From positions 226,263 to 286,262 of the forward strand of contig MNCI01004643.1 in assembly GCA_015680685.1 (NCBI GenBank): 60,000 bases of DNA, written 5' to 3'. Below the pieces are notes generated by a model that was given only the letters and a program-made list of their open reading frames with translations, did no database searches and was not told where the DNA came from. The position numbers and the translations under genes were made by a program. Position 1 is the stretch's first letter. The number at the start of each line of letters is the position of its first letter. Source of the stretch: Gnetum montanum (Eukaryota; Streptophyta; Gnetopsida; Gnetales; Gnetaceae). This document shows, piece after piece, positions 22,362-35,170 of this stretch.

Positions 22362-23170
22362 TGATGAATCGTGAGGTATCCCTACGCTCAACCATATGAA
22401 TACGAGCATCCACGCATGATCTGGTTGAATTCTAAGGACTAAGTACTTATGCGCCTTTGTGGAACAAGAATTGGTTGATCAATCATTGTCTTCCCAAGCT
22501 TACTTATATGTCACGATTGTATGGTTAAGTAAACTTAAGGCATATGATTTTTATAGCTTTTATGTTTTTATGTCCTATTGCTAATAAGCAAGTAGAGAGA
22601 TAACTAAGTAACTAATTTAATTTAACTACTTATTAACTAGGTTCTAACTAATCCTAACACTAGTATCCGTTCTCACTTGCTATACACATTTTAAACCAGT
22701 GCAACACTACTGGGATTACCAAACACTAATCGTTACTGGGTTACCAAGTGTTACACGCATGCTCGAAGTGATCGTACTGTATGTGCTTACTTAGGAGAGT
22801 TGTAGGGTGAGAGAGAATCATTAATTAACTAAGAAAATAATTAAATAATAATAATTAACATTAATTAATCTATTCTAAATGCTGTAAGTTTATCACAAAG
22901 TTTGTCTTTATTGCCGTACACAAGGTGTGCTTAGGTACACAATGCTCAAATAAAGATCTATTCACTTTATGACTCCTAATGTGGGCACGCAGAAATAATT
23001 CTAACTCTAGAAAGGGAAAAATGAAAGAGTTTGGGTAAGGGACTTAGACTAATTATGCAAACCAAGTGCACCTACCTCTTATTTATAGGCAATAAGGGAG
23101 GCCACGATATCACACACGTGATATCGCATGGAAGGCCATGATATCGTGGATGCAATATCACAGCTCATCA
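22362..23170 (-). repeat. 5' LTR of element C (809 bp)
   Basis: It runs from TGATGAATCGTGAGG to CACAGCTCATCA. The minus-strand TATA box lies at 23078-23087, and AATAAAG (plus CTTTATT) at about 22907. It is aligned over its whole length with 13545-14364. Confidence 0.88.
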
Positions 23171-24500
23171 ATATCTAGGCACATAGTTCCTAAACATCTC
23201 TAGAGCATACACCACCATGATTAGTTCTTTATTCATTGTGTTGTAATTCATTTTTGCATCCACAATGCTTCAACTTGCACAATGGATGTAATATAAACAT
23301 TTCTTATCATCCAACTCCATAAGCATGGCTCCCAAGGCATAATTTGATGTGTCTATCATTATATGAAATGGTCTAGACCAATCATGTACTTGTAAAATTG
23401 AAGTCTCTACGAGCTTTTGCTTAAGGCTTTGCAATGCATTTTCACATTCCTAGTCTAGATGAATGAAGCATCTTTCTTTGCAAGCTTGACCAATCATTTT
23501 GCAATCTTATAGGAATTTTCTATAAAATATCGGTAGTAGCCAATGTGTCTAAGGGATGACCAGACATCTTCAATGATTTTTGATTAGCTAGTTATTAGTT
23601 AGATGATTCTTATATTTTCAAGGTCCACCTCAATCCTTGCCTAAGAAATTCTGTAACCCAATACAATGTCCTCTTAGACCATCAAATGGCTCTTCTAATA
23701 ACTGGGACAAATATTTTTCTCCACACATATTTTAAGCACTTACTCAAAGCTGTCCAAGGCTTGCTCAAATATGGTATCATAGGTTGAGAAGTCATCCATG
23801 AAGACTTCCATCCTACTAATAATCTGTTGCTAAAAAATGCTCAAGACTAAGCATTGGAATGTTGCAGGAGCATTGCATAGACCAAAAGGCATCTTTCAAT
23901 ATGCAAATGTTTCTTAGAAACTCATGAATGTTATTTTTTCCTAATCCTCTCGCGTGATTTGGATTTGGTTATAGCCACTATAACCATCCAAAAAGTTGTA
24001 ATAGTAGTGCCCAGATATAGTGTCCAACACTTGATTCACAAATGACAATGAAAAGTGATCTTTGAATGTTGACATATTCAATAGTCAAAAGTTGATGAAG
24101 ACTAGCCACTTGCCACCTTTCTTTGGCACCATCAAAAGTGGGCTAACCCACTCACTATCTACAATGGAATAGAAAACTCCCACCTTGAGGAGTTGTTTGA
24201 TTTCCTCTTTGATGATCTACTTTAACTTAGGATTCAACCACTATTGTGGCTACCACTTTGGCTTCTTGGCCAAATCAATGTAGATACGTTGTTGGCATAT
24301 CCTAGGATCAATCCCTATGAGTTTAAGATATGACCAAGCAAAGGCTATTAGCCCTTTATTAACCAGCCTCAATAGCATCCATTTCTATTCAAGAGTTACA
24401 AACTTGCCATTTTTCAAAAATGCATACTCCATGTTGATAGGTAGAGTTTTCAACTCTAAGGGCTCTTGTTTAAAATTTTCATGGATTTCCATATCTTCCT
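23171..24500 (-). pseudogene. pol: Reverse transcriptase of element D
   Basis: It is colinear with the RT of C but with many stops and frameshifts. The catalytic segment VFMDDFSTYD is readable at about 23786-23806, and GIVLGH-like and FLDGYSGYN-like segments are recognisable at nucleotide level. The protease-RT linker sits at about 24240-24500. The left edge is the insertion site of element C; the missing RNase H and integrase start lie at 12643-13544. Confidence 0.75.
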
Positions 24501-24734
24501 AACAAATATCATCACTTACAACATTAGATTTTTGGTGATGAACTTGCTATAATTCATCCATGCCTTCAACATAGGCACATGTTAGGCTCTCAATAGGTTT
24601 CATGCAAAATATGTTGCTTCTAAGATTAGCTATCAACAACTAGGTGTCCTTCTATTTTATGGCTGATACATACAAGCACCTTTGAATATCTGCCTCATTT
24701 GCACACTGCCTAATTGTAGAAATAGATGCTCTTT

Positions 24735-25334
24735 TCATGGACTAGAGTTTCTGCATGCAGTTGCACCCTGTATCATTGTACATGATGCATTGAACTTTTT
24801 TCCTCTCAATCTTTCCAAATGCATTTTCCTTGAAAATTCTAGGGAAAGATCTCTAATTTCTATTTTTTCATCAATAGTACTTAACCACGCTCTTTCCGTA
24901 ATGATTGGAAAATCCCTATTGCAGTTCTCAACTTTGACTACTAGGAAATCGGTAGGATAAGGCCATCCATAGATAGTGATCACAATATCTTCTACCAATC
25001 CCAATGAAACAGTAATAGATTGGTCCATCAATTCTAATCTAATATTGCTCTTCTTGAGAGGCAGTAGGTTCCAATAAATATATATCTCATGAGAAATTAG
25101 ATTAACATTAGAACCTAAATCCAAAAGAGCTTTGCATGATTCATTCCTAGAAATATGCAAACAGATAAGTGGACTGCCAAGATTAGCTAATTTCTTGGGA
25201 AGGTTGTGAGCTCGGATCCAGTTAGATACAACATGAGTTAACATAATAGTATGGATCTTGGAAGGAATTTGGTTTGAAGAGCTCTCAATTTGATGACTTA
25301 AAGAGGATGAGGAAGGGGTAGGGTGGCCAATCAC
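24735..25334 (-). pseudogene. pol: Aspartic protease of element D
   Basis: A 199-codon open stretch includes VMLTHVVSNWIRAH-like sequence (here IMLTHVVSNWIRAHNLPKK), the active-site region ALLDLGSNVNLIS, LVEDIVITIYGW and AWLSTIDE. It is uninterrupted here but its neighbours in gag and RT are broken. Sequence and order match C and E. Confidence 0.8.
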
Positions 25335-27680
25335 ATGAGTTTGTAAGGGCTTAGGAGGCTATTGAGTCGGAAGAATGGTCATTTGCAAGATGTAGGTTCT
25401 AAACCCTTTGGTTGATTAACCTATTGTAGATTAACAACCATTGTAGCATCATGTTTTAGCTAAGCTGGAAGCTCATCCTATATGGATGAAGCAAGAAGTA
25501 GCTATGTTGAGGATGGAGGAACAAGTGTAAACACATGAGAAGTGTATGGATGAAATATAGGATCCCCTCTAGGAGTTGGAGAATGAGTTTGGTGATATTC
25601 TGGAGGGTGGTAGTAATGATAGAAAGGAGAAACATGACTAGAAGAGTTATATGGAGAAAGGGGTTGCTAAACATAGTAACCATACCAATTTGGCTGCCTG
25701 TAAGAGTAGTGTTACTATGGTGGTGGCATCCCTCACAACTGTGGTTACTGCCATTACTGATATTACTCATATGATTGTGGTAGAATTCCATTTGGATAAT
25801 AAGGTTTCTGCTGGTATAACTACCTGGGATTACCTTGAGGATAAGGTAATCTTCTGGGTACTTGCCTTTTTGATAATCATGGATTCAAAGCATACATCCT
25901 AGATTCCTATAAGTGTGACACAATAGGACAACATCCCTTAGGATGTCCATAGTGACAAATGTCATACCCACAGTCATTATCCAATTTAATCTTCACAACT
26001 TCTTCTACTGCAATAACTTTACACTTACCCATTTGGTAGGCATGTTTAGCTTCTTTTTACCTCATGCAGTCATGATCACTACTCTAATATCTTGATTCTT
26101 CTATGATTTTTAGAGAAGCTTGAAATTTTTCATCCAATGAATACCACATTTTATCTACCCTGGCCAAAATTTCAGACGTAGATTTTTGGATCAACAAGGT
26201 CTTCCATTGCACCATTGCATCAAGAGATGACTTCTCCTCACTATCACAAAAGTGAACCTCCTTCTTTTTGATGGAAGGATCCCTGTCATATTCTTCTGCA
26301 CTTTCTCATTTCTTCAACTCTTCTTCCTCTTTTGCCACATTCTCTATTAGCCTTTGTATCTAATGGACTCTTAATTTTGACAATCTTCCTTCAACATAGA
26401 CCACAAGGGTTCTCTATGTTTCCAAGTGAAGCCCATCTATGATATGGTGAAGTTGTTTTTGTTGAGAGTAACCATGGCTAGGGCATTGGTCTAATAATGA
26501 ATAACTTCTACCCATGACAACATCCAAGGGTTCATGTATTCCTTATTTCTAGCCTTGGATTTACCTTCGTAGGTTTGACACTCTAGAGTACATCTAATAC
26601 TTTTCGTTAAAAAGTTCCAGCATTGTACCCCATCGATGAATTGATTCTAGTTCCAAAGATTGGTACTAGCTTACCACTTTCTTGATGAGTGTTCTGGGGA
26701 ATACCTTGAGCTCTTGCCAATCATTTTCAATATTTTGTAATGCATAGAAATCATGAAAGGCTTGTAAATGCATTTGAGGATTTGAGTTATATCCCCCCTC
26801 AAATCTGAGGATATTGTTAATATCTAGCCTCTTAATTCAGTTATCTTTCACATGCCTGGTAGGAATTCTAACAACTTCTACGATGTTGAGCATATTTTGA
26901 GTGGCCAGCAAAGGTTCATCCTCATGATCTTAATGATGCCTATGAATTCCTCTATCATCCCTTCGTTCATGGTGATCTCTGTGATTATCATTATTGTCCT
27001 ATCATCTCCAGTTCTACTCAAATTCAAAGGAGGAAGCTGAACCAGATAAAGAGGATGAAGAGGGAGGAGTACCGCCACCACCGTGGTGTCTGCAACTTTT
27101 CCTTTGTTTTTCATGATCATGATCCTTGGAATGATCATCATTATGCTTGTCTGAGTTTACACTTTGACTCCCTTTCTTAGAACTCCCATGACTATGAGGC
27201 TCACTATTACCAGAACCCAGACTGTTGATCATTGATTTAGGATTTGGATTTGACTCCCCTTCACCAGAGTCAAGAGGTTGACAGTCTATATGTTGAGAAT
27301 GAAAAGAGGTTCCTTATTACCCTTTTGATCTAGCAGGAATAAGGGGTTAGTGAACCACTTTCTCTTCATGTCTTCGTGATGCTTTTCCTATTGCCAATAT
27401 TTTTTGCATTGTCTCAGTGGGACGATAGTCCTAGAAGTCATGATCTTCCACAACATCCTCTCCGTGAAGCTCCTTGATGCTCAACCTTGTAAGGGTTTGG
27501 AGTAGCATCTTGGGAATAGATCAATCAAGTAGCAATACAAAATTCCCCTCCATGTCTCTCCACTGCATTTTTTCATCCTAATGAAGGAGGTAACTAAAAT
27601 TGGGTACAAACTCATCAAGGTGAGTGTACACCACTCTACATTCTTGTGGTACTGTTCACTTAGAATTGGCATGCCTGTAA
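25335..27680 (-). pseudogene. gag: gag of element D
   Basis: It follows the layout of C and E: VVYTHLDEFVPNF near the start, a Ser/His-rich basic tract (27230-27010), a capsid core with GGYNSNPQMHLQAFHDF and HHIIDGLHLET (about 26800-26420), a zinc-knuckle remnant ICHYGHPKGCC at about 25925-25960 whose first Cys is lost, and a Pro/Tyr-rich C-terminus. Stops throughout; the original start codon is not preserved. Confidence 0.72.
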
Positions 27681-27839
27681 GAAGATATTTTTGTTAAAAA
27701 AAATTTCTTAGTGTGCTTGTAGTATAGATTTGATTAATTATTATGTATTTTCTTTGAATTATTAAGACCTTGGAGTTTGATCCAATGATACTAAATAATA
27801 TTCAAAAAGTTCTAGATAGTGCATGTATCAAACTACAAG

Positions 27840-27857
27840 TCCTTGGTAATGGTGCCA
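27840..27857 (-). promoter_or_regulatory. Primer binding site of element D (tRNA-Asp), decayed
   Basis: TCCTTGGTAATGGTGCCA resembles the tRNA-Asp 3' end with mostly C-to-T and G-to-A type changes. One base separates it from the LTR. Confidence 0.65.
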
Positions 27858-27858
27858 G

Positions 27859-28699
27859 TGATGAGCAGTAAGTACCCCTATGCCCAACCATAAAAATCTA
27901 TAAGCATTCATGCATAATTCGATTGAATTTCATGGACTTATAGCCTTCTAAGTACACTGATCTCTAGAAAGTGAAACTAACCATTTCAATTGTTGTCTTT
28001 CCAATTACACTTGTGAAATGCAAAGGTATAGTTAAGTGCAATTGAGGCATATGATTTTTATCATTTTATGTTTTCTATTTTAAGTCATCTAAGGATGAGA
28101 ATAATGTATAAAATAAAATAATTAAATTGCTAATTTAATCTAACTAGCTACACCTAACTAATCCTAACATAAGCATATGTTCCCACTTGTTGTACACATC
28201 CTAAACATGTTTAACGCTACTAGGTTACCAAACATTAAGTCTTACTGGGATTTCCAAGCACCAAGCATGTGCTCAAAGTGGTCATACTTATGTGCTTAAT
28301 TAATCAATATTTACTCTAACTTAATTTACTTTAATTACTTAAAATATTAAAGTAAATTGCATAAAACATTAAATGCATAGAGAAACAATTAATCTATTTC
28401 AAAGTGCTACAAGGTTTATCAAAAGCTTGTCTTTATTGCCACACACACTGTCATGCTCAAGTACAATAGTGCTCGAATAAAAATCCATACACTCTTTGAC
28501 TCCTATTGCGAGCACTTAGAAAAATATTCTAACTTTCAAATGACAAAATTACAAGAGCTCCACTACAACTATGACAAAGATGCCATAAACACGGCAAGTG
28601 ATAATGTACGTTGACAAGGCCACATCAACACATCAAATCATGCATCAACAAGGCCTAGTCAATGATGCCCAGTTGATGCAACCAATTTATGATTTATCA
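27859..28699 (-). repeat. 5' LTR of element D (841 bp)
   Basis: It starts TGATGAGCAGTAAG and ends TGATTTATCA. The middle (28150-28520) aligns with the C LTR. The TATA box and the GATATCG words of U3 are not recognisable, and chromovirus sequence begins immediately at 28700. Confidence 0.75.
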
Positions 28700-30060
28700 G
28701 GGTTCTTGTGTGGGGAAACAGAAAAGTAGATGGTGTGTTGGGAAGGTATAAGGATTTGATGCCAACAAAGCTACCAGGAAAGTTGCCTAATCGATGAGTG
28801 GTCAATCATAAAATTGAATTATTCCCTAGAACTACTCCTCTAAGGTAACAACCTTACAAAATCTCCATACATGAGTTAGCTAAACTCAAGAAGCAATTGG
28901 AAATCTTGCTTGCATAAAGGTTATATGTGATTCTCTAAATCTTTTTACGAGGCTCTAGTGATATTTTCCAAGAAGGAGGATGAGTCGTTGAGGTTGTGTT
29001 GCAACTACAAATTGCTAAACAAGTACATCATCAAGAATAGCTATCTAGTGTCATTAGTCTCAAACCTATTCAATCAACTAGCATAAGCTTAAGTTTTCTC
29101 TCGACTTAATCTCTCTGAGGGCTACTACCAAGTGAAAATTGCTAAGGGCAATGAAGAAAAGACAACATGTGTCACTTGTTATGGATCATATGAGTGGATA
29201 GTCATGTCATTTTCTTATGCAACACCCTAGCCACATTTTTCACCTTCATGAATGAGGTGTTCCACTGATTCCCACATAGGTTTATGGTCATATACCTAGA
29301 TGACATTTTGGTGTATTCTTGTTTAATGAGTGAACACCTTGAACATCTAGATTTGGTGTTTTTCAAGTTGGGAGATCACAAATCATTCCTCAAGTGGATA
29401 AAATATGAGTTCACCAAGATAAAGTTGATGTTTCTAGGCCACATCATTAGTGGTGGTAAGATCAATATGAATCAAAAGAAGGTCAAGGCCATTGGTACCT
29501 AGCCTACTCTAAAAGATGTACATCAATTGCAACAATATCTAGATTTGGCAAGTTGCTATTAAATGTTTTTTTATGGATTCTCTAGTGTAATTACTACTTT
29601 CACCAACCTCTAGAAGAATGATGTTGCTTGGAATTATATTTCTTGATGCTAAGAAGCATTTGATAAGATTAGGAAGGTCCTCACAACTCATCAAAATCAT
29701 TTGAAGTTCACACAAATGCATTGGATGAGGCAATTTGTGAGGTGCTTTTGCAAGATCACCATCCCATGGAATTTCTATCCAAGAGGCTAAACCAAACTAA
29801 ATAGTTATGGCCTATTCATGAAAAGGAAACATTCACCATTGTGCATTTCCTTTGCACATGGTGACACTACCTCCTTAATGGCCTTATGATGGTTAAGACT
29901 GAAAACACTACCACAAGCTACATCTGAAATTAATCCAAGCTATAACCAAAGCAAGCTTGATGGTTGGACATGTTACAAAAGTTCAACCTTTAATTTTTCT
30001 ATTAGCCCAAAAGGGGAAACATGGTTGTGGATGCACTAAGTAGGCATCCATAGGTGAAGT
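28700..30060 (+). pseudogene. pol: Reverse transcriptase and RNase H of chromovirus F
   Basis: The linker reads RYKDLMPTKLPGKLPNR and IELFPRTTPLR, then ELAKLKKQLEILL. RT shows LNKYIIKNSYL-like and LSEGYYQVKIA-like segments, TCVTCYGSYEWIVM and the catalytic VIYLDDILVYS with YLDD at 29293-29304, then KLMFLGHIISGGKI. RNase H follows with stops. The sequence differs clearly from the Athila-type RTs of C and D (YLDD instead of FMDD). Confidence 0.8.
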
Positions 30061-31460
30061 TTTGGAGCAATCTAATTGCTTGACAATGTTGGCTTGCAGC
30101 ATGATCAACTTGCATAGGAATTTCTGAAGCTATCCCATGAGGGAGCTAATTTGAATTGTAGTGAATGTGATGGTCTACTCATGTTCAAAAGAACTCTAAT
30201 CTATGTTCAAGGCTAGGGTGCATTGCATTCCAAGATTATTGATGAATGCCATAGCACCCTCTAGGCAGGTCATCTAGGTAACAAACACATAGTGGTGTTG
30301 GTGAAGAGATAATTCTATTGGTCAAATCTAGGTATGGATGTTAGAAATTTTGTGTGAAGCTACCTCTTCTATCAACAAGAGCTTAAATGAAAAAATTCAT
30401 AAATTATTTCATCTAGTGGAGATTCTAAAATTACCATGGATAAAAATCTTCATGGATTTCATCACGAGACTTTCCATAGTAAAAGAATATTTTAACATTC
30501 TTTTAGTTGAGGATAAGTTCTTGAAGTATGTCGTCTTCATCCCATACCCTACCTCTTGCATAGTTGAGGATGCAACATTCCTATTCTTAGACAATATCAC
30601 TCGCTACTTCAGTCTAGCATTAATCATAATCTCTAATCATGACTCTCAATTCATAGGAGATTTATAGCAAACATTATTTTAGATATTGGAGATAAAGCTA
30701 TGAATGTCTCCCAGAAACCATCCTCAAATAGATAGGTAGAAAAAATGGGTTAATAGAGTCCTTGAAGAATATCTATGATACTTCATTCAATTTGATTAAA
30801 CAAACTAGGTATCTTTGCTTCTTGTGGATTAGTTTAGCTACAACATCCAAAAATCATCAACCACAAGATTCTCTCTAGCAGAGTTGGCCTTGGGTAGGCA
30901 ACCATTAGTCCCTTAACTAGTAGAAACCTCCCATTGGAGGTTGAATCACTTAGTAAATGAATTTAATCAAGTCTCGGATGAATCACATTGAAGTTACTTG
31001 AGTGTACTTGGAAAAGTTGGTGTAGCACATGAAAACACAAGTAGATAACAAATGAATGCCATTGTAGTTTGTTTTTGGAAAGTGGGAATTATTGAAAATG
31101 GATTATGTGGGGTAGATGAGGCCACATAAGGTAGAAAACCAAAAATTCCTCATGAATTATGATGGACCTTTCAAGGCCCTTTCTCAAGTAAACCTAGTTG
31201 CCTATAAACTACAACTACCATCTTACTTAGCCAAATATCATTTAGTGTTTCATGTGTTCATGCTTAAAAAGTTTAATCCTGGGGACACAGATCCTTCCAC
31301 ATTGAGGTCCAAGAAACCTTCAAATATTAAACCAATTAAAGAATGAATAATTCACTCCATCATCAACATGTGCAGCACAAGATGCACTCTAGATTAAAAG
31401 ATAGAATTCATTGTGAATTGACATAGAATGTCCTTGGAGAAGCAGACATGGAAGAAATGG
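30061..31460 (+). pseudogene. pol: Integrase with chromodomain remnant of chromovirus F
   Basis: The zinc-finger area at about 30250-30370 has GHLGNKH, but the two Cys read Tyr. The core begins WIKIFMDFITRLS (first catalytic Asp present), then KYVVFIPYP and SNHDSQF (second Asp). The C-terminal GPF-K-LSQVNLVAYKLQLP and KYHLVFHVFMLKKF segments (31116-31290) are typical of chromovirus integrases. At about 31405-31455 a frame reads FIVN-stop-HRMSLEKQTWKKW, which fits a chromodomain whose Trp codon became TGA. Chromodomains direct insertion to marked chromatin in this group. Confidence 0.75.
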
Positions 31461-31470
31461 AAAATCCTTT

Positions 31471-32956
31471 GGAACAAGCAAAATTTCATTGCAAATTTCT
31501 CTAACAAAATCCACATTCATTTTCCATTATGAATGTTCATGGATGACTGGGTAGAGGTAACAAATAGATAATGGAAGTCATAGTGGATGGAGGCATGGTG
31601 AATAAAAAAGATGAAAGTTTGGAGGAGGTACCCAATTGGATTTGAGACAAACCATTTTTTAATAGGTGAAGAATCAATGTCTCCTATTTTGGTTATGGAG
31701 TGGGAGATTGCTAGTGTGAGGCTAAATCCCAAGATCCTTGCACATACTAGTGAAAGGCTATTACTAGGCATGAGGGGTCATTCCCCCAAGGTATGAGTAG
31801 CCTCCCCCTGGAAGCAATTGGATCAACTCTAGTCTTTCATTTCACAACGAGAGATAGATGACTATCTCAGATGTAAAGTAAGTCAATTTTTCTTTGGGTA
31901 GAAAAGGTTGGTACAGTTTGCATGAAAAAAGGCAAACCTCTTCTTCCTAAATCCAAGATGCATGAAATTCTCTAAGCCTATGGTGTATGATGGAATGAGT
32001 TCAACATTCTAGCTTTAGAATTGGTTAACCTTAGTCATTGAACCTTTCTCTTCTACAAAAATTGGATTGGCTTCTAGTTGTTCAAGGATCCTTGATATCC
32101 ATTTATGGCTCTCCACATTTGAAATAGTGCATGCTCGAAGGACATTACTTCTTTCACTGCTGAAGAGTGTAGGAAATCATGACTTGTTGGTGTATCAAAG
32201 GTTTTTTCTCTCTAGAATGGGGGTCAAAGGAGCATGGAGATCCTTTGTGATTCCATGCTATCTTAACCATCTAGTAGAACTACATGGAAATTGATTCTAC
32301 TATGGTTGCAAATATGTAGGTAGTCTAGATTAGATAGTCCAACTATGATTCCTTATTGAACCTTGTACCAAATTGTGAGGGGTTTGGGGATAATGGATTC
32401 CCTTATAGATACATCATCATCCTACTATTGATGATGTCTACAAGGGTTAATTGACTACTTATGTATTATTCCTTATTTTGTGTTATAGATGATCACGATA
32501 CTTGCTTGTCGATCATGTTGCATAGTTAATTCTATATGGTGTATTCAATGCACCTCTCACCATTTGATTAATTAATTGTTGTGTGTTACATTGTGTATGC
32601 AATATTTAGTGATTGCTAAGGAATAGTTCATTTTGAGTCTACTCTTGGCTGTTCCACTATTTCAAGACTCAAGGATGATGTCAAATGGTACTTTTCTAGA
32701 GTAGGATTGTTATAATATCTCCCATAGGAGGGGAAGACTAGACACACTAACTTATTAAAAGGGGTGTGCCTATTGGAGGTATGGGTTGGTAGTCTAGTAC
32801 ATGTGATCACTCAATTGGTATATGAAATCCACAACGTAATCTAGAGCTACATGGCTTTTGGCTTTTATTTTGACATTAGCTTTAATCATTTGTTGTACAT
32901 GAGACTTTTGATTCCAATTATTGCTCTAAATTGATTGTAAGAGATTAATGTGATTT
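31471..32956. other. Unassigned sequence downstream of F
   Basis: It may include the 3' untranslated region and LTR of F, but I see no polypurine tract with a following TG or a repeated segment that would prove it. The short open stretches here have no recognisable motif. Confidence 0.4.
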
Positions 32957-33193
32957 NNNNNNNNNNNNNNNNNNNNNNNNNNNNNNNNNNNNNNNNNNNN
33001 NNNNNNNNNNNNNNNNNNNNNNNNNNNNNNNNNNNNNNNNNNNNNNNNNNNNNNNNNNNNNNNNNNNNNNNNNNNNNNNNNNNNNNNNNNNNNNNNNNNN
33101 NNNNNNNNNNNNNNNNNNNNNNNNNNNNNNNNNNNNNNNNNNNNNNNNNNNNNNNNNNNNNNNNNNNNNNNNNNNNNNNNNNNNNNNNNNNNN
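32957..33193. other. Assembly gap (237 N)
   Basis: A run of N. Any reading frame crossing it is meaningless. Confidence 0.99.
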
Positions 33194-34379
33194 ATATGTT
33201 ATTTTTTGTTTCATCAAAGAAAATTTTATGGCATTACATTGGTTACACCCTCTTAAATATTTTATCATTTTTTATTATCATCATAAAAATAACCTTAGAG
33301 ATTATTTTTGTATAGAATTAATCTCTAGTTTAAGTTTGACCACCATATTATGATTTACTTGCTCAGATTAGTTTCAAGTTTCAATATCCATATTGGAGAC
33401 ACCATAGGCTTTTTTCTCTTAAAATAAGTTTTTAAAGGGTATCATCCATAACCAAAATTTAAGCAGCAACTGAAGTAATTGTTCAACATTTTAGATATCA
33501 TAACTTTAGAAGTGTCAAAATCTAAATGCATAGATATACTCTTTGTCACATTAAAAGAAAAACATGGAAAGTGTTTACTTTCATAACATAGATGGACTAC
33601 AAGATGTTGCCTTGTATGGATGGATGGATTCACACCCTTATTCTTAACTTTGCAAGCAAGTCTTCAAGTGAAAAAAGCCAAGTCAATTAGAATTGCACTT
33701 AAATGTATTACTTGGAGGCTGTAGAAATTTCATTTCTAGTAGTTTTGCTTTTTGATAACATCCATAATTTTTATATAAAGTTGTACCTTTATAAATTAGT
33801 TTTAGCTTAAGTAAGTTTATAGTTTTAATAGAGGTTATATAAGGTATAGGGTTTTTTATTATGAAAAAATTAAAAGTTAGGAGGATTTTCTTCAATTTAA
33901 AAGTTGAAGAACTATCTACCCTATAATGCATTATAATAAATAATTAATATTAGCTATCAACTTTTTATAACTTGACACTTTTTATACATTATATATAAGC
34001 TTACAAAATTTTTTATTTTATAAATTTGAGAAGAGAGTTGAAATGATAAAGGTTTATTGACCAATTTATATAATATAATTGAATGATATAAAAAGCCTCT
34101 ATATGTAATTATTAAGTTTCATGATGTAGAAAACAAAGTTCATGTTTGAAAATACCAAAGTCACTTGAAGCAAAGTGAGAATGGGAAAACCATTTGTATA
34201 AATGAGGATCTTACTTGAAAGGCACTTGCAGAAAGTGTTGAACAATGGAAAAAGGTTAAGGCAACTCATGAATAAGGTTTTGTAGCATATCTAAATGTTT
34301 GCAACATGGTAATAATAACAAATAAGTAGTATTTCAAAAATTATTTAAAAAATGTACATGCACTTTAACGTGTGGATTT
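33194..34379. other. AT-rich unassigned sequence
   Basis: No gene, LTR or repeat that I can support. The end of this stretch could be the 5' part of the LINE that follows. Confidence 0.4.
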
Positions 34380-35170
34380 CTTAATATAGATGGTGGAATT
34401 GTAAATAAAGTAGTTTCTTTGAATAGTATTAGCTTCTTTGATAGCTTTAATATTTTTGGTTTTGTAAAAACTTAGAAAAATGTTGATTCTATAGATTTTG
34501 TAGTTCCTATATTTATTAAATTTTTTGCAATAAATGCGAAAGTAGGAAAAAGAGGTAGATCTTTTGGTGGCATTGCATTTTTAGTAAGGAAGCCTCTTGA
34601 AAATTGGATGTTTTTAGAAAAAATTAATGATCATAAAAAATATATTTGGATAAAAATTTTATGTCAGTATGGTTGTGCTTTCCTTGCCATATGCTATTTT
34701 TCCCCTAGAGATGCTACATTGTATGATTCTATAGAGTTATCTTGTGACCATCCTTTTCAGTTCTTAGGCAATGATATTATAGAATATTTAACAAAAGGCT
34801 TAATATTTATTTGTGGAGATTTTCATGTAAGGACAAGTTCATAACAAATAAATATCCTTCAGTAGTAGCATAATGTTGGTAGTTTAGATATTGTTGAAGA
34901 TCATAGTTAGACATGATATTCTACACATGGCACTATTAATAAGATGGATCAACAACTATTAATTTGAAATGGTCTTACTAGATTTCCTTAATCTTCATCA
35001 CTTACCTTCATATGACCTCAAGGTAACTCTTGCATTGATTTGCTTTTATGTTCTTTTGAAGATATTGATTTTATGAAGGAGTTGAAACTTGGAGAAGATT
35101 TAGTGGAGTCTTGCCATCATCATATAGAGTTTTTATTGCAAAATCAAATTTTGTCTCAAATAATAAAAAA
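34380..35170 (+). pseudogene. LINE endonuclease (AP-endonuclease type)
   Basis: It would nick target DNA to prime reverse transcription. FGFVKT at about 34455 stands where relatives have FxETW, so the catalytic Glu reads Lys. GRSFGGIAFLVRK (34552-34590), YIWIKI, FICGDFHVRTSS (34808-34843; GDFNART in relatives, so Asn became His), SCIDLLLCSF and SCHHHIEFLL (SDHxPI in relatives) follow in the right order. The fragment from 34608 stays open for 78 codons. Confidence 0.75.

Larger units (their letters stand above)
13545..23170 (-). mobile_element. Element C: most complete Athila-like element in the window (9.6 kb)
   Basis: Both LTRs, primer site, gag, protease, RT, RNase H, integrase, spacer, short 3' frame and polypurine tract are present in order on the minus strand. 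It is flanked by ATATT (13540-13544) and ATATC (23171-23175), a probable 5-bp target duplication with one change. It interrupts the pol of D. The two LTRs look roughly nine-tenths identical by eye. RT contains FLDGYSGYN and VFMDDFSTY, typical of the Athila/Tat branch. Confidence 0.88.
10901..28699 (-). mobile_element. Element D: Athila-like Ty3/gypsy element, split by element C
   Basis: Minus-strand order from the right: LTR 27859-28699, tRNA-Asp primer site 27840-27857, gag, protease, RT up to 23171, then (after the insertion of C) RNase H and the start of integrase at 12643-13544, then the non-coding spacer. The coding sequence joins colinearly across C when compared with C's own pol. The 3' LTR was not recognised. 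It is heavily decayed, more so than C. Confidence 0.75.
28700..31470 (+). mobile_element. Element F: 5'-truncated chromovirus (Ty3/gypsy)
   Basis: Plus-strand pol beginning abruptly at the protease-RT linker right after the D LTR, then RT, RNase H, integrase with GPY-type tail, and a chromodomain remnant. No gag, protease, LTR or primer site was recognised next to it. Confidence 0.75.

Noticed and set aside
25535-25902. Plus-strand open frames over the gag C-terminus of D
   Set aside because: They are antisense shadows of a Pro/Tyr-rich gag region; the minus-strand reading matches C and E.
32945-33315. Open frames spanning the run of N
   Set aside because: They consist almost entirely of unknown residues across an assembly gap.
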